A stretch of DNA of 11,947 nt from Candidatus Altarchaeales archaeon. Lineage in GTDB: Archaea > Altiarchaeota > Altiarchaeia > IMC4 > QMZM01. The stretch's first letter is position 1. Every line of letters begins with the position of its first letter. The position numbers and the translations under genes are program-made. The stretch lies in NCBI GenBank assembly GCA_003663115.1, contig QMZJ01000022.1, positions 1 through 11,947 of the forward strand. Reading direction: 5' to 3'. Positions 7,681-11,947 of the stretch are shown piece after piece. The notes beneath the pieces are model-generated. The model ran no database searches and was not told the DNA's origin. It worked only from the letters and a program-made list of their open reading frames with translations.

Positions 7681-8550
7681 ATGCCGTTACCATTTGATCC
7701 AGAAAAATTGCAAGACTCAGCAAGGGTTTTGAGCTCACCCGCAGAGAGATTGTTATTAATGTTTCCGGATTTGGAGTGGGATCTCAAAAGGGCGGGTTAT
7801 AAGGTGGGTGCCGTCGAGTATATGAGTGTGGTGCTTTTTATCACGATATCTGTATTTGTGATCACATCATTGCTTATAGTGGCGCCCCTGTTTATAGCAC
7901 AAACAGAGGTCAATCCATATATCACAGCAAGTATACCAATAATCGTCCCTCTCTTTGCATTCTTTTATTTCCTCTTTATGCCCAGATTAACCGTAATGAG
8001 GGAGAGTAGATTAATAGATAAAGACTTGGAGTACATGCTAAAGGATATGCAGATTCAACTGACTGCGGGTGTTCCTTTGTTCAACATCCTGGCCAATATT
8101 GCCGCTGGGGGGTATGGGGCATGTTCAAAGTGGGTAGGTGATATAGTACGGGAGGTAGAATCTGGAGGCTCGATGAGAGACGTATTGAATAACTATGGAA
8201 TGCTGTCCCCCTCGGAGCATATGAGGAGGGCCCTGTGGCAGATCGCCAACGCCATGCAGACGGGATCTGATATAAAAACTGCATTGGTCGCACTTTCAAA
8301 TGATATAAGACAGGAGAAGGAGAACAAGATAAAGACGTATGGGCAGGAACTGAGCCTATGGGGCCTGATTTACATGATAGCGGTTATTGTGGCACCATCG
8401 ATGGGCGTAACCCTCTTAGTGGTGCTCTCAAGCTTTGTGGGGGGTGCGATGATAAATATGGACCTATTCTGGGGTGTGCTCATTGGCGTTATTATCTTTC
8501 AGCTCCTATTTATATCGATAATAAGAAGTAAAAGACCAGACATTGGATAA
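7681..8550 (+). CDS. TadB/EpdJ-like T2SSF platform membrane protein
   Basis: The product is 289 residues. A soluble start (FPDLEWDLKRAGYKVGAVEY, to ~47) leads into two helices (about 47-72 and 79-100), a cytoplasmic helical T2SSF domain (~110-222) and two more helices (about 226-256 and 261-282). The domain has the family features LEYMLKDMQIQLTAGVPLFNIL, with a second half-turn region SGGSMRDVL and ALWQIANAMQTGSDIKTALVAL. T2SSF proteins form the inner-membrane platform on which the ATPase acts to add pilin subunits. It lies nine bases after the ATPase and its TAA shares one base with the next ATG (TAATG), which indicates coupled translation with the second platform protein. It is the shorter of the pair, as TadB/EpdJ-type members tend to be. 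Which of the two is orthologous to TadB or TadC is not settled by eye. Confidence 0.87.
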   Translation: MPLPFDPEKLQDSARVLSSPAERLLLMFPDLEWDLKRAGYKVGAVEYMSVVLFITISVFVITSLLIVAPLFIAQTEVNPYITASIPIIVPLFAFFYFLFMPRLTVMRESRLIDKDLEYMLKDMQIQLTAGVPLFNILANIAAGGYGACSKWVGDIVREVESGGSMRDVLNNYGMLSPSEHMRRALWQIANAMQTGSDIKTALVALSNDIRQEKENKIKTYGQELSLWGLIYMIAVIVAPSMGVTLLVVLSSFVGGAMINMDLFWGVLIGVIIFQLLFISIIRSKRPDIG

Positions 8551-9704
8551 TGATCAAAATGAAAATATCGGATATGTTTTATACCACATTGAAGATAATC
8601 TCTTACATACTTGTGACAATATGGAATTTCCTTGTATCATTGTTTCATATAATACTAAGTTCATTAAAAATAGTCCTGAAACCCTTCTTAGAATTTTTCG
8701 GTAAATTTGTAAAATCTGTTTATCACAGACTGGGGTCTTTATTTCCATTCCACATAAGAGATAAGCTCGAGAAGATGTTTCTTTATTCTGGGCTTACACG
8801 AAACCCCGAAGAGACGCTGGGAATGACGCTAATGTACAGTGTATTAGTTCCGATTACCGTTTGCTTAATTACATTTGCCCTTACCGGTGAAAAGATTCTA
8901 TCGATTGGAATGGGTATAGCATCCTTTATTCTTGTATGGATCATAATGTACATGCTATTAAGGTTGCTGGTTGATAGACGTACAGAAAATGTGGAGAAGG
9001 TCTTACCGGATCTCCTATCTATGATTGCACAGAATATGAGCGCCGGTATGACACCATATAATGCATTGTGGGTTGCCGCCAGGCCAGAATTTGGACCACT
9101 GGCTTTGGAGATACAAAAGGTGGCAAGGGATACATTAACCGGAACGCCATTAGATACGGCCTTAGTAAACATGAGTAAACGGATCAAATCCGAGAAATTG
9201 CAACGCACTGTTAAGTTGATGATTCAGGGGATGAGATCCGGTGGTGAGCTTCCAACGGTACTACAGGAGATAGCCAGAGATATAAGAACCGAGCGAAACC
9301 TCGTTAAGAGGATGGAGAGTGAGACCAATGGACAGGTTATGTTCATCCTCTTTTCATTAATTATGGGTGCTCCATTATTATTTGCTGCGTCCTCTCAATT
9401 TATAAGCATATTTTCCAAGGTGTTTTCAGTTATAGATCTGAGCAAACTACCGCAAGAGGCCCGGATGGGTATAGTCAAAATTCAACCCCTTTCCATTACC
9501 GAGGACGATTTCGTGCTTTATTCCCTGATCGTTCTGTCTGTCTGCTCCTTCCTCGGGTCTCTTTTAATAGGTCTGATGCGATCGGGCAAAATGACCTCCG
9601 GGATTCCAATCATTCCAATAGCTATGGGTTTATCTATCAGTATCTTCCTCGCATTAAGGTATATATTATCGTTATTCTTTGGGGGCATGATGACTGGGAT
9701 GTAA
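8550..9704 (+). CDS. TadC/EpdK-like T2SSF platform membrane protein with long hydrophobic N-terminus
   Basis: The product is 384 residues. Its T2SSF core spans ~145-255 (LPDLLSMIAQNMSAGMTPYNALWVAA in pieces, then MIQGMRSGGELPTVLQEIARDI), flanked by helices at ~93-112, 116-140 and 262-285; two further helices lie at ~325-345 and 355-380. It pairs with the preceding platform protein, with which it shares the TAATG junction; ATG at 8559 (M4) is an alternative start. The segment before the core is unusual: residues ~8-65 hold one strong hydrophobic helix (12-37) and an amphipathic run with regularly placed lysines (LKIVLKPFLEFFGKFVKSVY), giving about 60 residues more than a minimal T2SSF protein. 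There is also an exterior or cytoplasmic loop at ~286-325 without obvious motif. The gene ends two bases from the stop of the convergent NERD gene, leaving no separate terminator. Confidence 0.86.
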   Translation: MIKMKISDMFYTTLKIISYILVTIWNFLVSLFHIILSSLKIVLKPFLEFFGKFVKSVYHRLGSLFPFHIRDKLEKMFLYSGLTRNPEETLGMTLMYSVLVPITVCLITFALTGEKILSIGMGIASFILVWIIMYMLLRLLVDRRTENVEKVLPDLLSMIAQNMSAGMTPYNALWVAARPEFGPLALEIQKVARDTLTGTPLDTALVNMSKRIKSEKLQRTVKLMIQGMRSGGELPTVLQEIARDIRTERNLVKRMESETNGQVMFILFSLIMGAPLLFAASSQFISIFSKVFSVIDLSKLPQEARMGIVKIQPLSITEDDFVLYSLIVLSVCSFLGSLLIGLMRSGKMTSGIPIIPIAMGLSISIFLALRYILSLFFGGMMTGM

Positions 9705-9706
9705 AA

Positions 9707-10438
9707 TCATTTAGAGTATTTCATAATGACCCTTCCAATTTTCCTAACCTCCTCCTCTCTTAGCTCAAGTTCGGGGGTTTTATTCTCAATATAATCGGAT
9801 AGTTCTTCTATTCTTAGAATATCAACGGTTTGGTTCTTTACGGATACACTAACATTTTCATTAGTAAAAACAAGTATGCCATGAACCCATATGTGGGGTA
9901 TTTCTCTATCAAATATCTCATTACCATGCTCTAATATGAAATCCTTCAGGACCTTTGCATTCCTCTTTACCTGATTGCTGGGGCTACCTATCCAGAGCTC
10001 GTACCTCTTTCCCTTCTTACCTATCTTGTATCTAATCCACGAATCTCCATCACATTCGATCTCGCCGCCATAATTCTTTGATTCTATGACGAATATTCCA
10101 TTTGGACCAATAACTATATGATCCGTATCGCCCCTATTTGGCGGTATTACGACGCCGTTAATTAGATAATAAGAATCGTCCAGTTTCTCCAATTCCTTAG
10201 TCACCATATCCTCACCGAGCACGCCACTGACCCATAAAAGGTATTTCCGGTAGGTATAGATGCCGAGGACATAGGCTAAAGGGATCAATATGACGCCAAC
10301 GGTAGCATAGGGAAATTGATTCATCACAAAGAGCATCACAGATAGGATGAAGAGCATTAAAAATAAGAATAAACGGCCCTTAATTAAATGTATATTGCGC
10401 CAGACATACAGGTCAACTCCTCTCTTCAGTACGTGCAT
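9707..10438 (-). CDS. Membrane-tethered NERD-domain (nuclease-related) protein
   Basis: The product is 243 residues from ATG 10438. Two hydrophobic helices (about 21-39 and 43-61) are followed by a NERD domain (~74-200): GED at 75-77, D106 in TDHIVIGPNG, and the E119-x-K121 of FVIESKNYGG, which together make the D...ExK centre of the restriction-endonuclease-like fold; Q156 in SPSNQVKRNAKVLK fits the later conserved helix. NERD proteins are predicted DNA-processing or nuclease proteins whose biology is largely unsettled; membrane-linked forms are common. The reading frame stays open upstream to 10588, but a TTTAAATAAATG TATA element lies within that extension, 15-28 bases before ATG 10438, so the shorter leaderless start is preferred and the extension (with cysteine-rich, low-quality sequence) is rejected. 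It is a single gene, convergent with the pilus operon. Its core acidic and lysine residues are intact. Confidence 0.85.
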   Translation of the reverse strand: MHVLKRGVDLYVWRNIHLIKGRLFLFLMLFILSVMLFVMNQFPYATVGVILIPLAYVLGIYTYRKYLLWVSGVLGEDMVTKELEKLDDSYYLINGVVIPPNRGDTDHIVIGPNGIFVIESKNYGGEIECDGDSWIRYKIGKKGKRYELWIGSPSNQVKRNAKVLKDFILEHGNEIFDREIPHIWVHGILVFTNENVSVSVKNQTVDILRIEELSDYIENKTPELELREEEVRKIGRVIMKYSK

Positions 10439-10504
10439 GATATATACTACACATTTATTTAAAAAAGGAAAAACCTGCGTTGTTGCACAAGTATAACAAG
10501 TATA
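10439..10504 (-). promoter_or_regulatory. TATA promoter of the NERD gene with upstream direct repeat
   Basis: On the minus strand TTTTTTAAATAAATG covers about 10452-10466; its centre is some 21 bases from ATG 10438, as expected for a leaderless archaeal transcript. Behind it, at 10487-10495 and 10496-10504, the nine bases ACAAGTATA (plus strand) occur twice in direct tandem. This could be an operator for a dimeric regulator or a chance AT-rich repeat; no partner gene suggests which. Confidence 0.5.
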
Positions 10505-10558
10505 AGAGATAGAGCTACTCTTTGACCCTAAATATATACTTGCTGCCCTGAACATCCA

Positions 10559-10756
10559 GAGATTAGTAATAAGGGTAAAAATGATCATTCGTACATTTAC
10601 ACTAACGCAGAGATTGTGCTTTATACTATTCCGGCAATATTCCCGCGATTACCAGTGAGACAGTCTGAAGGTTTCGCTCGGATAATTGCTAAGGTTATTG
10701 GTGCGAGAGATGTACCCGATTACACAACCCATGGAGGCATAGAAGGGAAGAGTTGA
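10559..10756 (+). pseudogene. IS transposase relic (N-terminal fragment, IS5-like)
   Basis: One frame ending at TGA 10754-10756 reads TNAEIVLYTIPAIFPRLPVR (from 10601) and then QSEGFARIIAKVIGARDVPD with YTT after it. The order 'ei..l..i...lp.RqseGf.r.i......vPDYtT' is the N-terminal helical part typical of IS5-type DDE transposases, just before the catalytic core. The sequence then ends (HGGIEGKS, stop), and no DDE core, inverted repeats or target duplication are visible, so only about 50-65 codons of a dead element remain. No good start codon or ribosome binding site precedes it. The fragment is recognised from a short motif; an unrelated short ORF remains possible. Confidence 0.55.
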
Positions 10757-10768
10757 TTGAAAGATAGG

Positions 10769-10858
10769 TTAGATATCTGAAATTCTGTTTATAGCAAGAT
10801 TTAAGAAATTATGAGTCACGGGCTCGTAATTAAGGCCCACGATTCGTTCTGATGACAT
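10769..10858 (-). CDS. Possible 29-residue small protein with strong ribosome binding site
   Basis: ATG at 10858 opens 29 codons (beginning MSSERIVGLNYEPVTHNF, ending NRISDI) to TAA at 10769-10771. AGGAGGT lies six to seven bases upstream, the best Shine-Dalgarno match in the window. It sits in the loop and 3' arm of a hairpin (10859-10877). The frame is closed by TAG directly upstream. The ORF is on the purM strand, 54 bases after the purM stop, and could be read from the same message. No family is recognised. It might be a genuine small protein, a leader-type peptide, or the 5' stump of a lost gene. The short length makes chance quite possible. Confidence 0.3.
   Translation of the reverse strand: MSSERIVGLNYEPVTHNFLNLAINRISDI
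10807..10831. other. Inverted repeat / hairpin
   Basis: AATTATGAG and CTCGTAATT pair over nine positions (one G-T wobble) around the seven-base loop TCACGGG. It lies inside the small ORF at 10769-10858. There is no following T-run on the plus strand, so it is not a typical intrinsic terminator. Confidence 0.5.
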
Positions 10859-10877
10859 CTAGGACCTCCTGTCCTAA
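10859..10877 (-). promoter_or_regulatory. Hairpin displaying the Shine-Dalgarno sequence of the small ORF
   Basis: On the minus strand TTAGGAC and GTCCTAG pair around the loop AGGAG. The ribosome binding site AGGAGGT therefore spans loop and 3' arm, directly before ATG 10858. This could modulate initiation by occluding or presenting the site. Visual folding only. Confidence 0.4.
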
Positions 10878-10878
10878 G

Positions 10879-10912
10879 TGTGTCGGACTGAAAGTCGGTG
10901 ACCTCTCCGAGG
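10879..10912. other. Further short hairpins after the purM stop
   Basis: Two more short stems sit between the small ORF and purM: GACT/AGTC around GAA (10886-10896) and ACCTC/GAGGT around TCC (10901-10913), the latter reaching the purM stop. No T-run follows on the minus strand. They may form the 3' end structure of the purM message or part of a structured RNA. Confidence 0.35.
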
Positions 10913-11923
10913 TTATCTGATAATCATCTCCTTGCCATCCTTTACTATCCTGACCCCCGGCTCCTCCACAACCCTACCAATCTTTCTTATCTTCCATTCA
11001 TCCCCGAACCTCTTTATGACGTCTTCAGAATCCTTTTCATCAACGATGCTACAGAATCCAACACCCATATTGAATGTCCTGTACATCTCCTTATCGGAGA
11101 CGTTTCCCTCCTCCTGTATTTTCCTGAATATCATCTGTGGTTTCGGCATGTTATCGAGGTAAAACCCCAGATCGGTTATTCTGAGTAAATTCCTAACTCC
11201 ACCACCAGTTATGTGCGCCAAGCCGTGAACATCATAATTATTTATTAATTCAAGGATCTCCTTCACATAGATCCTTGTTGGAGTTAACAGGTCTATCCAC
11301 ATATTCCTCGGCAGAACCTTTCTAGCCAGGGTTAGCCCATTAGAGTGAATACCTGAGCTTTTAAACCCAAGAACAACGTCTCCCACCTTGATTTTCTCGC
11401 CCAATATAACCTTGTCCTTGTTAACTATTCCGACGGCGGTCCCAGCCAGATCAAAACCCTTTTCATCTATTCCCGTTATAATCTCCGGCAGGGTTGCAGT
11501 TTCGCCGCCGACTACTGCAACATCGGCTTCTTTTGCGCCCTCATAGATTCCGATGCATATCTCCCTAACGATCTCTGGATGAATGTGCTTTACTGCTATG
11601 TAATCAACCATTGCGATGGGTTCTGCACCAATACAGATCAAATCGTTGACATTCATTGCAACGAGATCTATACCAACTGTGTCATATTTGTCGAGTTCCT
11701 GAGCAACTAGAATCTTGGACCCAATACCATCCATACATATAGCCAGTGCAAAGCTTCCCATGTCAATCAGGTTCGCGTAGGACCCAATACCCTGCATTAC
11801 CTCACCCACCTTACCCTTACGGAACCTGGAGGTTTTCTCTATTATACCCCTTATCTTCCTTATAGCAAGCTCCTCCCTCTCGATACTCACACCGGCCTTT
11901 GCATAGGTCATCTCCTCGGGCAT
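10913..11923 (-). CDS. purM: Phosphoribosylformylglycinamidine cyclo-ligase (AIR synthetase)
   Basis: PurM closes the imidazole ring of formylglycinamidine ribonucleotide with ATP to give aminoimidazole ribonucleotide, the fifth step of purine synthesis, in the cytoplasm. The 336-residue product is complete and close to the bacterial length of about 345. Family motifs are in order: AKAGVSIE near the start, MDGIGSK (64-70), DLVAMNVNDL (86-95), EPIAMVDY (101-108), GGETATLP (139-146), SSGIHSNG (189-196), TPTRIYVKE (214-222), HITGGG (237-242) and MYRTFNMGVG (280-289). The DGIGSK and GGET regions form the ATP site in the PurM/HypE/SelD fold. ATG 11923 is listed; ATG 11911 (MTYAKAGV) matches the usual family N-terminus equally well, and TATA-like sequences sit about 21-23 bases before each. 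No other purine gene is visible; it is the last gene before the right edge and stands apart from the surface genes. Confidence 0.97.
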   Translation of the reverse strand: MPEEMTYAKAGVSIEREELAIRKIRGIIEKTSRFRKGKVGEVMQGIGSYANLIDMGSFALAICMDGIGSKILVAQELDKYDTVGIDLVAMNVNDLICIGAEPIAMVDYIAVKHIHPEIVREICIGIYEGAKEADVAVVGGETATLPEIITGIDEKGFDLAGTAVGIVNKDKVILGEKIKVGDVVLGFKSSGIHSNGLTLARKVLPRNMWIDLLTPTRIYVKEILELINNYDVHGLAHITGGGVRNLLRITDLGFYLDNMPKPQMIFRKIQEEGNVSDKEMYRTFNMGVGFCSIVDEKDSEDVIKRFGDEWKIRKIGRVVEEPGVRIVKDGKEMIIR

Positions 11924-11928
11924 CTTCC

Positions 11929-11947
11929 TTTAAATTCCTGTATAAAA
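11929..11947 (-). promoter_or_regulatory. Candidate TATA elements of purM
   Basis: On the minus strand TTTTATA (11941-11947) and AATTTAAAGG (11928-11937) lie at the right distance for leaderless starts at ATG 11923 and ATG 11911 respectively. The window ends here, so BRE and upstream context cannot be judged. Confidence 0.4.

Noticed and set aside
6061..9704. Archaellum operon (ArlI/ArlJ)
   Set aside because: There are two T2SSF proteins rather than one, and no archaellin, ArlF, ArlG or ArlH genes are present; the layout fits Tad/Epd-like pili.
10439..10588. N-terminal extension of the NERD protein by 50 residues
   Set aside because: The extension spans a good TATA element and tandem repeat, has atypical composition, and adds residues before the natural start of the two-helix segment.
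10800..10858. A tRNA: GACTCATAAT on the minus strand, and GGCTCGTAA on the plus strand, resemble anticodon loops, with a GGGC/GCCC D-arm-like stem
   Set aside because: No pairing anticodon stem of five bases, no T-arm with TTCGAATCC at the right place and no acceptor stem. At most a chance likeness.
10849..10920. Box C/D guide RNA on the plus strand
   Set aside because: TGATGA and CTGA boxes exist, but the C to D' distance is about 32 bases where archaeal guides need about 12, and the terminal stem is poor. Kept only as part of the general hairpin finding.
1..11947. CRISPR array, rRNA genes or complete insertion sequence
   Set aside because: No short regularly spaced repeats outside the protein-coding LVIVD repeat, no conserved rRNA stretches and no element with paired ends were seen.

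Overview
The window looks archaeal, most likely euryarchaeal in the broad sense. The purM product is of ordinary type, but the rest of the content is typical of archaea: a DUF835-type relic, LVIVD repeats, a PTPS-related membrane glycosyltransferase-like protein, and a secretion ATPase followed by two TadB/TadC-like platform proteins. Promoters look like TATA boxes (TTTAAATA, TTTATATA) placed 21-27 bases before start codons, and several genes have GGTG-type ribosome binding sites. I cannot name the lineage from this sequence alone.

Layout. Positions 1-780 (minus) are the N-terminal 260 residues of a membrane-anchored LVIVD-repeat beta-propeller protein that runs off the left edge. Positions ~880-1625 (plus) hold a badly decayed membrane-plus-DUF835 gene. 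Positions 1626-5978 (minus) form a compact three-gene unit: a secreted, membrane-anchored CARDB/NEW3-like protein, a 957-residue PTPS-related multi-spanning protein with an extra cysteine-rich C-terminal domain, and a small GT2 glycosyltransferase. Two of the junctions are a 4-base overlap and a 1-base gap. Divergent from it, 6061-9704 (plus) is a three-gene Tad/Epd-like type IV pilus assembly core (ATPase and two T2SSF membrane proteins). Positions 9707-10438 (minus) encode a membrane-tethered NERD-domain nuclease-like protein. Positions 10439-10912 carry a transposase relic, a 29-codon ORF with a strong ribosome binding site presented in a hairpin loop, and several other hairpins. Positions 10913-11923 (minus) are a complete purM.

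How the parts may work together. The divergent blocks around 5979-6060 both concern the cell surface: one makes or decorates an exported glycan or glycoprotein, the other builds a pilus-like fibre. No prepilin or prepilin peptidase lies in the window. A joint role, such as glycosylated pili or a surface structure anchored by the CARDB protein, is only inference from neighbourhood. PurM is a housekeeping purine gene and marks the right edge of the accessory stretch. The two relic regions (DUF835 and transposase) show that both flanks of this surface-gene block have suffered gene decay.
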